From CAWAQA01 sp963784065 (GTDB taxonomy: Bacteria > Acidobacteriota > Vicinamibacteria > Vicinamibacterales > UBA2999), in contig CAWAQA010000007.1 in NCBI GenBank assembly GCA_963784065.1, positions 186,001 to 250,000 of the forward strand: a stretch of DNA of 64,000 nt, given 5' to 3'. Position 1 is the first letter of the stretch, and every line of letters starts with the position of its first letter. Positions 18,471 to 27,720 of this stretch are shown here, one piece after another. Below the pieces are notes generated by a model. It did not search any database. It saw only the letters and a list, made by a program, of their open reading frames with translations, and was not told the DNA's origin. The position numbers and the translations under genes were made by a program.

Positions 18471-19271
18471 TTACCGCGCTTCCGGCTCGATGCCGAGTTT
18501 CGCCATTTCCGCGCGCAGGTTCGTCGCCTGGTCTTCGCCGCCCGCTGCGTGCATCGCGTCGAGCTGGCGAAGCGCCAGCAACAGCTGTTCGCGTAGATCC
18601 GGCTGCGGGCCGGGGTGCGCGACCATCTCGGCCATCAGGGCTCTGGCCAATGCGGCCGTCAGCCCCGCGTCGGGCATGCCGGAGGCGGTGGCACACTGCG
18701 ACATCACCATCAGCGGCGGCGAGATCGCGCTGCCGAATGCCGCAATCATCTCCGTACCCTGCGTGAGGCATGCCGTCCAGTCGCGCCGCGTGACCGCCGT
18801 CCACATCGCCAGGTCGGCCTTCTGCAACCGTGTCGCGTCTCCCGCCGCGCACGGCAGCACGAGACGAAGGACCTTGCCCTTTCTGTCGATATCCACGGCG
18901 TACGAAGCCTGGCCACGTGGCAGCGCGCGCATCGCCGAATCCCAGTCATTGCCACGGCCCGTCAGGTTGCGGCCGCCGATGCGTCGCAGCCTGTCGCTGC
19001 GTTCTATTCCAGCGGTCGAGCCCGCTGCCGAAACGGCAACGACGACGTGATCGCTGCCGGCGAGCCAGTGCGCGAGGCAGGGAAGGGGCGAGGCGAGGCG
19101 CGGTTGCCGCAGCGCCTCTTCGCCGAGCGTGACGAGCAGGTCTGCATACTCCTTGAGGTGCGCATCCAAGGTGCCCTGTGTGAGCGTCCCGGCGGCCACG
19201 GCGCGCTTCGGCCCGCCGGGCATCAACCCGGTGAGCGCGATCGCGAGGATCACGACGGCCGAGGATCGCAT
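18471..19271 (-). CDS. Exported protein of unknown function
   Basis: A 266-residue protein with a signal peptide (about 1-27, ending near AVAAG) and no family I recognise. The mature part is mostly helical in character, with two Cys-containing patches (SPLPCLAHWL, VLPCAAGD, TACLTQG, SQCATASG) that could form disulphides in the periplasm. It lies 73 bases upstream of the ChaN-like gene on the same strand and may share its transcript. The start at 19271 is the first ATG of the frame and gives a well-formed signal peptide. Confidence 0.6.
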   Translation of the reverse strand: MRSSAVVILAIALTGLMPGGPKRAVAAGTLTQGTLDAHLKEYADLLVTLGEEALRQPRLASPLPCLAHWLAGSDHVVVAVSAAGSTAGIERSDRLRRIGGRNLTGRGNDWDSAMRALPRGQASYAVDIDRKGKVLRLVLPCAAGDATRLQKADLAMWTAVTRRDWTACLTQGTEMIAAFGSAISPPLMVMSQCATASGMPDAGLTAALARALMAEMVAHPGPQPDLREQLLLALRQLDAMHAAGGEDQATNLRAEMAKLGIEPEAR

Positions 19272-19332
19272 GTCGAGGCATCATCCCAGCTGGCGTCCGC
19301 CGGCGCAATAGGGTCAGGGGACTCGGAATCCT

Positions 19333-19404
19333 AGGGCGGGTCCTTTCGGACCCGCCAGTGACGCCATCGTCGAACGACGCCGGCTCCGAAAGGACCCGGC
19401 CTAC
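19333..19404. repeat. Palindromic intergenic repeat pair, family 3
   Basis: GGGCGGGTCCTTTCGGACCCGCC at 19334-19356 (halves GGGCGGGTCCTTT and CGGACCCGCC) and a partner ending in CCGAAAGGACCCGGCC at about 19381-19404. Each arm can fold alone, and the pair is in inverted order. It lies between the exported unknown and the ABC permease gene. The same element is at 33757-33811 and 38327-38382. Confidence 0.8.
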
Positions 19405-19481
19405 GAACACACATATCGCTGAGCGAAGCGTCGGTGTCGGCGATCGGTGCGTGGTCACGTTCGGCGCGTTGCGCTCGTCGT

Positions 19482-21197
19482 TCAGTTGAGCGCTTCCGAG
19501 AGATTGAGCGCGACGGAGCCGGACTCCGTCGGATCGTCGAACGTGACGGTGAGGCGGCGAGCCCGACGGAGACTCGCGGCTCGCGTCACCACAATGGCTC
19601 CGACCGCCGCAACGATGTACACGAGTGTTGCCCGCGAGGACCCCAAGGCGAGGAGCTGAAGGTCGGCCCCACGGAATGCGAATACGTTCAGCCCGACCAG
19701 GAACAGGAGCCACCGGGACTTGATGGTTTCCGCCGCGGGCGCGTTTAGGCAGGCGAATGGCACCTTCGTCCAGCCGCGGAATACGAACTCCACCAGGAGC
19801 GCGCCCGTCAGGAGGTCAAAGATCCCAACCGACAACGCCTGGTCCCAGCTCCAACCTGCAATGCTGGTCGCGGCGGCCGTGAGGTACTGCCACGGGCACG
19901 ACCACAAACGTCATCACGAGCAGACGGGCCGCGGCGGCCGTCTCTTCGACCGGTGGCGGGAAGACCCGGAAGGCCCAGTTGGCCGACAGCTCCGTCGGGA
20001 TGTTGAAGGCCGCACGAAATCCAAAGGCCATGAAGAAGATGACGACGAGGGGCAGCGAGAGCGACGCCGTCTGCGGGCTCGGCGACAGAAGGCCGCGGAG
20101 GCTGGCGGTGATGAGCGCGACGGTGCCGACCGCCATGGCCAGGCCCAGGTACGTGGCGACGATCAGACATGCCGGCGGCTCCGCGTAAAGCTGGCCAGCG
20201 TGAACGCGAATACGCTTGCCGTTCGCGGCGGCAGCCGGAGCGTGCGGCTGACGGCACGGCCCAGCGCGGCCACCCGTCCTGCGCGGTGTCGAGCGTGCGC
20301 CTCGAGGGCTCTGCGCGCCATGACGCGCGCCGGCGCCAGGTACATGGGAACCGTCAGTGCCGCCGTGGCCAGCAGTGCAGCGATGGCCCACGTGCCCCGT
20401 TCGGCCAGAATCGGCCGCCCGGAGCCGACGATCGCTGAGTACTGCGCGGCGAACCAGACCGGCGGCAGGAACAATCCGGCCGAGCCTTCGTCCAGGACCT
20501 GGCGCACCAGGAACGGCAGCACGATGGGCAGATAGACGAAGGTCTCGACGAGCGCGATGACGGTCGTCAGCTGGAGCACGATAGCGAGGCGATCCGCTGC
20601 GTTGGTCCCGCAGAGGAGTGCCACCAGTGCCCGGATGAGGAGCAGCGCCAGGAACACGAAGAGTGAACCGCCCACGGTCGCCGTGATGTGCGCGATCGCG
20701 ACCGTCGGCAGGAACCCCAACGCCGGTGACGTCGTGGCCACAAGCGCGAACAGCAGGCCTGCTGGAATGTTGACCGCCGCCGCAAACGTGAGCGCCATAC
20801 CCGCGGCCGCGGTGAGTCGCGCCGCGGCAGCGGTCCGTGGGCGAACCGGGAGACCCCCAAGCACCTCCTGGTCCGTCTGATCGGGAAAGAGGGCCTCCCA
20901 CGTCACCGCGGCCAGAAGCGCCGCCGCGAGCATGCCGTAGAGCACGAAGAACAACCGGTCGGCGAGCACGGTGGCTTCGATGACTGCTGCCGGCCTGACA
21001 CGGAGCGCCGTGTACTTGACCATCCCACTGAAGGCGTACATGGCCGGCGGCGTCGCGACGAGGGCGACCGCCCAGATGGCGAACTGTGTGGGATCCGCAC
21101 CACGTGCCAGCACCGCGGCGTTGATGAGATGGCGCGTCGAATCGCGTGACAGCCGACGGAACTGGCGCCACTCGCGAGCCGCGGCCGGCCGGTTCAC
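19482..21197 (-). pseudogene. ABC-2 type exporter permease, two frameshifts
   Basis: A roughly 570-residue integral membrane protein assembled from three frames: 21197 to about 20190, about 20190 to 19890, and about 19890 to 19482. All three parts are strongly hydrophobic and co-linear (VALVATPPAMYAFSGMVKY and many helices, then CLIVATYLGLAMAVGTVALI, then LLTGALLVEFVFRGWTKV). The first break is a net loss and the second a net gain of one base. It overlaps the stop of the ATPase gene by 4 bp (21194-21197), so it is the membrane partner of that ATPase. The substrate is unknown; the two-gene arrangement under PadR control suggests export of a toxic compound. Confidence 0.72.
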
Positions 21198-21958
21198 AAC
21201 CGGCCCACGTCCGCGAGGTCGCGTCCGATGCGATAGACATCCTGATCGACGGCCACGGTGGCGAACACTTCCTCCAGCGACCCGGTCTGCGTGCGTTCGC
21301 GCAGCGTGGACACGGAGTTCGAGGCTACGACGTGGCTCTTATGCAGGATGACGACGTCCTGGCACACCTTCTCGACCGCGTCGAGCATGTGCGAGCTGTA
21401 GATGATCACCTTGCCGCGCTCCGCGAGCGTGGCAAGGAGACTGCGAAACACCAGCGCGGATGCCACGTCGAGGCCGGAGTTCGGCTCGTCGAGGATCAGG
21501 AGGTCCGGATCGTGGAGCAGGGCGGCCGCGATGAGCACCTTCTGGCGCATGCCCTTCGAGAAGGAGGACAGCGGCGCATACCGATCGGTATCGAGCGCGA
21601 AGAGTTCCAGAAACCGGTCGATGCGGCGGGCGAGCGTCGCGCGTGGGATGTCGCGAAGCCCACCGACCAGCTCGAGGTACTCGGTCGCCGCCAGGTAGGG
21701 GTACAGACGCGGCTCCTCGGGGACGTAGCCGACGTTCGCCTGATAGTCGAGTAGCTGCCGCTGGATGTCGACGCCGCGCCACCGCACGGCGCCCTGACTC
21801 GGCCGCAACAAGCCAACAATCATCCGGACCGTCGTGGTCTTGCCCGATCCATTCGGCCCCAGCAAGCCGATGACCTGTCCAGGAGCGGCCGAGAGTGTCA
21901 GGGCCCGGACCGCCGGAACGCCACGATAGCTCTTGGACACGTCCAGGAGTTCCAGCAT
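21194..21958 (-). CDS. ABC transporter ATP-binding protein
   Basis: A 254-residue nucleotide-binding domain of the drug/antibiotic exporter type. Walker A is GLLGPNGSGKTTTVRM, the signature is the degenerate SSFSKGMRQKV typical of this subgroup instead of LSGGQ, Walker B is DLLILDEPNSGLD, and the switch His is in IIYSSHMLDAVEKV. The C-terminal extension is short. It sits 10 bases after a small membrane protein gene and overlaps the permease gene (ATGA), placing it third in a PadR-headed operon. Confidence 0.93.
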   Translation of the reverse strand: MLELLDVSKSYRGVPAVRALTLSAAPGQVIGLLGPNGSGKTTTVRMIVGLLRPSQGAVRWRGVDIQRQLLDYQANVGYVPEEPRLYPYLAATEYLELVGGLRDIPRATLARRIDRFLELFALDTDRYAPLSSFSKGMRQKVLIAAALLHDPDLLILDEPNSGLDVASALVFRSLLATLAERGKVIIYSSHMLDAVEKVCQDVVILHKSHVVASNSVSTLRERTQTGSLEEVFATVAVDQDVYRIGRDLADVGRL

Positions 21959-21968
21959 CGGACCTGAC

Positions 21969-22373
21969 CTATTCAGGAATGCGGAGATGCGCCCGGCGAG
22001 ACGGCCAGAACAGGATGGCCGTCGACACCGTTGACACGCCGAAGAGGCTGAGGACGAGGGCGACCGACGCCGGGGTGCTGAGGCTACCCAGGACCAGCGT
22101 CAGCATGGCGGTGTAGTAGCACCCCTGCATGAACGCCAGAGCGAGGAGCGTGGACCCGTCGGCGATCAGCACGCGGACATCGTGCTCCGTGTCGATGCAC
22201 AACGCGCCGGCCAGCGCCACCCAGACAGCTGAGTACAGGCGGATCCTGGCTGCGCCCGTGACCGTCGGCGATTCGAACTGGAGATCGGCAATGGCCGGGG
22301 CCACGACGAGCTCGAAAGTGTCCTCGCGAAGGATCCATCGAGCGGTGGTCGAGAACCAGGCACCGGGCATCAC
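21969..22373 (-). CDS. Small integral membrane protein of the PadR-ABC operon
   Basis: 134 residues with about three hydrophobic segments in the C-terminal two thirds (around residues 46-62, 75-100 and 103-122). I do not recognise a family. The first 45 residues are amphipathic. Its ATG overlaps the padR stop (ATGA, 22370-22373) and it ends 10 bases before the ATPase gene. An accessory membrane subunit of the exporter is the obvious guess, but this rests only on position. Confidence 0.6.
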   Translation of the reverse strand: MMPGAWFSTTARWILREDTFELVVAPAIADLQFESPTVTGAARIRLYSAVWVALAGALCIDTEHDVRVLIADGSTLLALAFMQGCYYTAMLTLVLGSLSTPASVALVLSLFGVSTVSTAILFWPSRRAHLRIPE

Positions 22374-22681
22374 TGCGCCTCAGCCGGCTTCAACGCGAGC
22401 GCTTCGCGGAGCAGCCGGTACGCGTCGCGGACCTTCAGGCCGTACGCGGTGGCGCGATACAGGCGTCGGGGGAGACCGCTCGCGCGCGGAGACCGCTCTT
22501 CCTGTCTGGATTCGACGAATCCCTTGGTTTCCATTCGACCGAGCGTCACGTAGATCGAGCCTCGCTTCAGACGGCCACCGGAATGCTCAACCAGCTGCAG
22601 GCCGAAGCGTTCACGGCCTTCGAGCAGATCGAGAATCAAGGACTCCGCGTGCGAGATGGAGGGCAGGCGGGATTCGGTCAC
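22370..22681 (-). CDS. PadR-family transcriptional regulator
   Basis: A 103-residue winged-helix repressor of the PadR type (ESLILDLLEGRERFGLQLVE, then RLKRGSIYVTLGRMETKGFV, the recognition helix and wing, then RLYRATAYGLKVRDAYR). The short length fits PadR subfamily 2, which lacks a large C-terminal domain. PadR proteins repress efflux or detoxification genes until an effector binds. It heads a four-gene operon with an ABC exporter, and a perfect inverted repeat sits immediately upstream of its start, pointing to autorepression. Confidence 0.9.
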   Translation of the reverse strand: MTESRLPSISHAESLILDLLEGRERFGLQLVEHSGGRLKRGSIYVTLGRMETKGFVESRQEERSPRASGLPRRLYRATAYGLKVRDAYRLLREALALKPAEAQ

Positions 22682-22688
22682 AGGCCGG

Positions 22689-22718
22689 CAGTCTTACACT
22701 GAGTAAGACTGGTGTCAA
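22689..22718 (-). promoter_or_regulatory. padR operon promoter with perfect 9-5-9 operator
   Basis: CAGTCTTAC-ACTGA-GTAAGACTG at 22689-22711 is a perfect inverted repeat centred 19 bases upstream of the padR start. Directly upstream on the minus strand is a consensus -35 TTGACA (22718-22713), and TAAGAC (22696-22691, 16-bp spacing) can serve as -10. The palindrome therefore fills the spacer and -10, the expected place for a repressor. That PadR is the binder is an inference. Confidence 0.72.
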
Positions 22719-22760
22719 GTGCCGCCGTCGGCGGTGGGCGGATTGAGGAAAAACTCTCGT

Positions 22761-22786
22761 CAGGCCGACCTGAAGGTCGGCCTCTA
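22761..22786. repeat. Palindromic intergenic repeat, family 1
   Basis: CAGGCCGACCTGAAGGTCGG followed by CCTCTA. It lies in a gap of about 400 bases (22719-23117) between the padR promoter and the next plus-strand gene. I recognise nothing else in that gap. Confidence 0.8.
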
Positions 22787-23117
22787 CGACAACCAATACG
22801 AACGTGGCGACCGATGCCGGGTCCGCCGGCCGTCAGCAAAATCAGGCGATCACACCATTCAGCCGTCGAACGACGTTTGGCAAAAGGCGGTAACACCATT
22901 CTCAATCGCCGCGTGCTCTGCGCCTCTGGGCCCTCGGCGACGATTTCATGTGCTTCCGCTGGCCTGTCACGAGCTCCGCACAGACTGACGCGCACGAACT
23001 GGAGAGGGCAGATTGTTCCCCGGTCAGGTTGCTGGTTTGCAACGCGGTGACTATGGTCGGAAGCGTTCTATCTCAATCTCAGCCGGGCGCGCAGAAGGGA
23101 CCGATGAGGCAACAGCT

Positions 23118-23663
23118 ATGAAGGATCGTCGAAATCAAACGTTGGCTTCGGTATCGGCTGCCAAAGCCGTCGGGTCCCCCGCTCCGGAATCCGTCCCAGG
23201 CGTCACCGCCTCGCTGCAACGGGAGGAGCCACCCGAGCGAATCGCAGGGGCTACGCCGGTCCCGCCGTTGGACTACCTGATTGACTCAGAGCAGCGGCTC
23301 ATCACCATCACCGGCGAGTATGCGGACGCCGAGGCATGGAAGTTTCTCCTCAGCCGGGTGCTGCACGATCCTCGCTGCGACACCGGGTTCGCCTTTCTCC
23401 GCGATCTGCGCCGCGCCACGACCCCGGTGAATCCAAGTGCCGTGGCTCGCATCGTCGACGCCGTACTGGGGTTCTGGCCTTATCTGCAACCTTCTCGCGG
23501 AGCCATCCTGACGACCAGCGCATCTGAACCGGTTGCGCTCGCTGCCCACAAGTTGGCCGACGCTCACGATCTCCCGGTGCAGGTGTTCGAATCGTACGAC
23601 GACGCCGTGGAGTGGCTGCAGACTGGAACCTCGCGTCGCGATCCTGGCGACGCCGTGCGCTAA
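23118..23663 (+). CDS. Small soluble protein, SpoIIAA/STAS-like C-terminal domain
   Basis: A 181-residue protein from the ATG at 23118; an open frame continues upstream to 23013 without a better start. The first 55 residues are low-complexity (Ala, Pro, Glu). The rest (PPLDYLIDSEQRLITITGEY, then DTGFAFLRDLRRATTPVNP, then VFESYDDAVEWLQ) has the strand-helix rhythm of the SpoIIAA-like/STAS-like proteins found singly in many Gram-negatives. No phosphorylatable Ser context is obvious. Function is unknown. It ends 24 bases before the convergent PepSY gene. Confidence 0.55.
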   Translation: MKDRRNQTLASVSAAKAVGSPAPESVPGVTASLQREEPPERIAGATPVPPLDYLIDSEQRLITITGEYADAEAWKFLLSRVLHDPRCDTGFAFLRDLRRATTPVNPSAVARIVDAVLGFWPYLQPSRGAILTTSASEPVALAAHKLADAHDLPVQVFESYDDAVEWLQTGTSRRDPGDAVR

Positions 23664-23687
23664 CCGGCTGACTGGCGGCGGCCGGCG

Positions 23688-25362
23688 TCAGCCACGATCC
23701 TGCAGTTCCGCCCTGGACTGCGCGGTCTTTGATGCGGGTGCCAGTTTGAATACCGGTGACCGACGGCGGTCTCCTCCCGTCAAGCCGTCCGACGCGCGCT
23801 TCCAGTGGCGCACGAGTCGTCTCCAGGCTGGAAGCCCCGATGTGACGCTGATCGCGATACCTCCCAGGCTGAGAACGATGACCACGATGTCCCAGAGGGG
23901 GCGTTTGTAGTACATGAACGGGAAGTCGAGGCTGTGGAAACCGTGGTACAGCCAGCGGTTCCACCGGCTGCTTCGTTCCAGTCGGGATGCAATCACGCCT
24001 CGCGCTGGATCGAGGTACAGCCACGTCTGCTGCGGATCCGAATAGCGGATGCGGAGCACCGGCAGTGGCCGCATCCCATCCTGGCTGTAGTAGTACGCGT
24101 CGTCACTCATCGAGCCACGCGGCGTCCTGCATCGGCACGCCCGGCATCGCCCGCTTTGCGACGTCCCACATCCGTTCCTTCTCGAACGTGGTGAACGGCC
24201 CCGCTTCGGGGCGTCGCGCAGATACGAGCACACGTTTGCGATCGATGTGCAGACTGGTTGCCGCAGCGATATCGGAGTTTCTCCAGGGCGCCGATTCCGA
24301 CGCCGCCGGCGGCACGTAGGCGACGAAGTAAGGTTCGCCCTCAAATTGAAAGAAGTCGAGCTCCTTCGGCGTGAACGATCGCTTCACGGTGTCCGCGACC
24401 GCGCGTATGCGCTCGACGGTCAACGGCGTGAGGGTGACGGGGCCTCCCGTGGCGGCCTCGCGGAACGCGCGACTCGGCGGACTCGTCCGGAGCACGTCGA
24501 ACGGCGTCAACGACAACGCGCCGCTGAACGCCCACATGGCGGCGAAGAACCCGAAGAACAGGCCCGTGTAGTGGTGCCACTTCATCCAGGTCGCATATGG
24601 CGTGTGGGACCGGCTGCCGCGCAGGCGGAAGCGTCCGGACAACGAGTATCGCCAGACGCCGATGGCTATCCCGAGTGCAACCATGAGCGTGCCGATGAGC
24701 GACGACCAGACGACAAAGCTGTTCCAGAACGCCCCGTGCCGCCGCAAGGGTGTGAAATACAGCCAATGCAGGACGGCGCCGAGGTAGCCCCAGAACCGCC
24801 CGCTGGCGGTGGTCCGGAGAACGGGCTCCCCGGTTAGCTCCGACACGTAGTACTCCGTGCCGGCTTCGTCGCCGAGCGCGATGCGATGCATCGGCATGGT
24901 GTTGCGAATGACGTTCTGCAGCGTCCATTGATCCGAGTCGGTGAGCCGCCGCTCGTAGCGCAGGGTCCCGGCGTGTTCAGGGACGAAGCGGCGCACGACG
25001 GCCATCGCCTCCTCCGCATCCATGCCGTCGAACGGAACACCCGTGTCGGCGTACACCATCCGCCATTCCGCGCCTGACTGGAGGCGGTAGACCGGTCGGC
25101 CGTCGTGCATGGCGATGCGCACGCGCGTTGGGTCCAGTCCCGTTTGCGCTGACGCGTCGGACGGAGTGATCCGCAGGTTCGTCAAGTCGAGCGGCTCCAT
25201 CCGCAGCAAGCGCTCCTCGGCCGGGAGCGCGGGCATGCCGACGTACACGAAGACGATGCCCGACACGAACCAGATCACGAAGACGATCGTGAGGACGATG
25301 CCCCCCCACCGGTGCGTGTAGATGAGCGCCTTGCGCCAGTCGAGAAGCTTGCCGAGCTGCAT
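23688..25362 (-). pseudogene. PepSY-associated TM protein (iron-reductase-like), one frameshift
   Basis: A membrane protein of the PepSY-TM family, often encoded beside TonB receptors and thought to act in siderophore or metal reduction. It starts LLDWRKALIYTHRWGGIVLT (first helix, conserved His), has a large periplasmic PepSY region, helices near 205-230 and 265-290 (TGLFFGFFAAMWAFSGALS), then a second PepSY unit. Near 24110 the frame shifts +1, and the last part continues (YYYSQDGMRPLPVLRIRYSD, WNRWLYHGFHSLDFPF, DIVVIVLSLGGIAISVTSG). It follows the DUF4198 gene by 57 bases in one transcription unit driven from site A. Confidence 0.8.
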
Positions 25363-25419
25363 GGACGTCGAACCCTCGGAGGTCCGTGGAGGTGAATTGA
25401 ATCTCCTGGACGAGTGCGC

Positions 25420-26224
25420 CTACCGAGGCGCCGTGTGAAACGAGAGCGTGACCCAGTAGCTCTCCCATTCCACCTCGGGCGATCCGGTCAACGGCACCAT
25501 GTGCACCGTCCTGATGAGCCACGGGCCCTCGCGGTCGATCTTCAGCGTGACGTGCCCGTCGCTATTCGTCTTGCCCGTGACAGACATGGCGTCGGAGACC
25601 GCGGCCACGGTCTGGCTTCCGACCGGCCTCCCATCGGCCAGCAGTCGCAGGGTCAGTGACTTGCCCGCGCGCAGTGACGTGGGATCCGTGGTCGGGACGA
25701 ATTCCGCCTTCAGGCCGACTGGCCGCGTCAGGTGCGCCCCGCTGCCGACGCCGTTGCGGAAGGCAGTCTTGGCGTAGCGGGCGTACTGCTCCTTGACTGG
25801 CTGATCACTGACACCGGCGGCCTGACGCGCGGCAATGATCCGGTGGAGTCCTTCCTCCTTCAGGTATTCGGTGAACTCCGAACCCTGCATCTGTTCGATG
25901 CGCGGCGTGACGCGCATCACTCCCACGTACCGCACCCGGCGACGGCAGCACGACCTCGGTGGTCATCACCAGCTCCGACAACTGAAAGGCCGGCGTCACC
26001 GCGATCGCGCCCGACGCGCCGATCACCTGCCAGTGGTCGAACCAGTCAGGACGCGGCTTGAAGCCTGTCGGCGTCGGAAAGCGTTCGCCGAGACCTGCGG
26101 TAATCGTGACGGGAACCCCGGCGGCCGGCCTCCAGTTCGCCGTTGCGAGCCAGAAGTCGTGTGCGGAGAGAGGAACAGTCGCCAGAGACGCAACGGCCAC
26201 ACAGAGCACGCATCGAATGCGCAT
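25420..26224 (-). pseudogene. DUF4198 exported protein, one frameshift
   Basis: A periplasmic protein of the DUF4198 family, which appears near nickel/cobalt and iron uptake genes. It has a signal peptide, then the diagnostic mature N-terminus SAHDFWLATANWRPAAG. After VVLPSPG the frame shifts +1 near 25930, and the rest is read (QMQGSEFTEYLKEEGLHRII, YARYAKTAFRNG, an immunoglobulin-like tail SDGHVTLKIDREGPWLI). It is first in an operon with the PepSY gene. The -10 of its promoter (26239-26234) is only 10 bases from the ATG, so the message would be nearly leaderless. A fragment of a second DUF4198 gene lies at 31114-31212. Confidence 0.8.
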
Positions 26225-26233
26225 AGCGCGCGG

Positions 26234-26295
26234 AGAATACTCTTATCGGGCTTGGCGCCTTACTGAAGTTTTGCTGAATTCTTTGTCAGGATTCA
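26234..26295 (-). promoter_or_regulatory. Operator A and promoter of the DUF4198-PepSY operon
   Basis: Read on the minus strand: CTGAC-N6-TTCAG-N6-TTCAG (26289 to 26263), three units at 11-bp spacing, then exactly 23 bases, then TATTCT (26239-26234). This is the layout of tandem direct-repeat boxes for OmpR/PmrA-type regulators replacing or overlapping the -35. The nearest such regulator is encoded at 26570. Copies C, D and E have the identical 23-base distance. Confidence 0.7.
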
Positions 26296-26407
26296 GTTCG
26301 CCGTTCACCTTCCTGCGCTTCTTGTCATGTTCCGGCAGCCACGGGATCGGCGCTCCATCGGAACGGCGCCATTGGCGGCGTCATCAGCGTCGTGCGTTCG
26401 ATCGGGC

Positions 26408-26440
26408 GTGAAGATTCTCTGAACTCCTGGTCAGACTCAC
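26408..26440. promoter_or_regulatory. Operator B (11-bp direct-repeat site)
   Basis: On the plus strand GTGAA-N6-CTGAA-N6-GTCAG with units at 26408, 26419 and 26430. It matches the same pattern as A, C, D and E with one changed base, but no -10 hexamer lies at the standard distance on its minus-strand side. It may be an auxiliary site between the divergent A and C promoters. Confidence 0.55.
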
Positions 26441-26454
26441 AGGCCTCTTCCCAT

Positions 26455-26510
26455 CTGACGAAGTCTTCAGGAATTCTTCAGGAGATCGCCCCGGCTTCCT
26501 TCACTACACT
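26455..26510 (+). promoter_or_regulatory. Operator C and promoter of the response-regulator gene
   Basis: CTGAC at 26455, TTCAG at 26466 and TTCAG at 26477, each 11 bp apart, then 23 bases, then TACACT (26505-26510) as -10. The leader to the ATG at 26570 is about 55 bases. The site suggests positive autoregulation by the encoded OmpR-type protein. Confidence 0.7.
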
Positions 26511-26569
26511 GCGTCCGCAATCAGCGTGTTCGGGCCAGCCGAATGCGGCTGCGCCAGAGGACACCGGGC

Positions 26570-27253
26570 ATGCGCGTTCTCGTTGTGGAGGATGAACGAA
26601 AGGTTGCGGATGCCCTGCAGGACGGGCTGCAGGCTGAGCAGTACGAGGTTGTCGTCGAGCGGAGCGGACACGGTGGGATCGCGCGATCCACCACGGAATA
26701 CTTCGACCTCATTGTGCTCGACCTGGGATTGCCGGGCCGGGATGGCCTGGAGGTCCTTGCCGCGATCCGCAACAACGGCATCCGGGTTCCCGTGATCGTC
26801 CTGACCGCGCGCAATGCCGTCGCCGATCGTATCGCCGGCCTCGACGCCGGCGCCGACTTCTACATCAACAAGCCATTTGCATTCGCCGAACTGCTGGCGC
26901 GAATCCGCGCGCTGGAGCGTCGCGGATGGGGCATGCACGCCGTTCACCTGTCGGTCGGCCCTCTGAGCGTTGATCTCGCCGCCAGACATGTGACGCGCGA
27001 TCACGAGCGTATCGACCTCACCGCCAGAGAATTCGAACTGCTCGCGTATCTGATGCGCCATGAAAGCCAGGTCGTCTCGCGCGAGTCGCTTGCGCGTGAT
27101 GTGTGGAAGGAATCGACACGGACGACTCCGCTCGACAATGTGATCGACGTGCACGTCGCTCGACTGCGGCGCAAGGTTGACGCAAACGGATCCGCCAAGC
27201 TGATTCATACGATCCGCGGTGTCGGATTCATGATCCGCGATGGTGAGCCGTGA
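26570..27253 (+). CDS. OmpR-family response regulator, orphan
   Basis: A 227-residue two-domain regulator. The receiver (1-118) has the acidic pair in VEDERKV, phospho-acceptor Asp51 in VLDLGLPG, Thr in VLTARN and Lys in YINKPFAF. The winged-helix DNA-binding domain (about 130-224) shows LTAREFELLAYLMRHESQVV, then NVIDVHVARLRRKVD and TIRGVGFMI. It is closest in style to the CusR/TctD/PmrA group. No histidine kinase follows; downstream is a repeat and gene debris. Its own promoter and three others nearby carry 11-bp repeats suited to this family. The start at 26570 follows AGAGG. Confidence 0.92.
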   Translation: MRVLVVEDERKVADALQDGLQAEQYEVVVERSGHGGIARSTTEYFDLIVLDLGLPGRDGLEVLAAIRNNGIRVPVIVLTARNAVADRIAGLDAGADFYINKPFAFAELLARIRALERRGWGMHAVHLSVGPLSVDLAARHVTRDHERIDLTAREFELLAYLMRHESQVVSRESLARDVWKESTRTTPLDNVIDVHVARLRRKVDANGSAKLIHTIRGVGFMIRDGEP

Positions 27254-27272
27254 CCCATCATCTTCATCGTTC

Positions 27273-27299
27273 GTAGAGGCCGACCTTCAGGTCGGCCTG
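27273..27299. repeat. Palindromic intergenic repeat, family 1
   Basis: GTAGAGGCCGACCTTCAGG followed by TCGGCCTG, immediately after the response-regulator stop and at the left edge of the region of truncated genes. Confidence 0.82.
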
Positions 27300-27319
27300 G
27301 AACGCTGGCCCGAGACGGC

Positions 27320-27711
27320 TCAGGCGACGAGGTCGAAGCGATCGATCCGTTCGCCGAGGATGGCGGTCGGATCGACCTTCAGCCAGTCGCCGAGCACGTT
27401 CGCGTAGATCTGACGGAAATCCATGTTCGGCTGGAGCCCGCCGTCGTGCACGTAGCCGAGATCGGCGACCTCGCCCAGCAATCCAGGATGGATCTTGCCG
27501 CCAACGGCGAACACCACGCTCGCGTCGCCGTGATCCGTTCCACCATCGCGGTTCTCGGCGACCTGCCGTCCGAAATCGGAGAACGTCAACAGCAGCACCC
27601 GGTTCAACTGCCCGGCGGCCTTGAGCTGCGTGACGAAGGACCGCAGCCGCGGCCCAGCTCCGTGTAGAGAATCCTGTGCATGTCGAGCTGCTGGCTGTGG
27701 GTCTGCACCAT
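27320..27711 (-). pseudogene. DUF1501 protein, C-terminal remnant
   Basis: Only about the last 130 residues of a DUF1501 (sulfatase-like, usually about 420 residues) protein remain: THSQQLDMHRILYTEL, then after a one-base loss near 27650 LRSFVTQLKAAGQLNRV, LLLTFSDFGRQVAENRDGGT, NMDFRQIYANVLGDWL. The upstream two thirds are absent; at about 27715 the sequence switches abruptly into an unrelated plus-strand gene fragment. This is a truncated gene at a rearrangement junction, not merely a frame error. Confidence 0.78.
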
Positions 27712-27720
27712 CCGCCCAGG

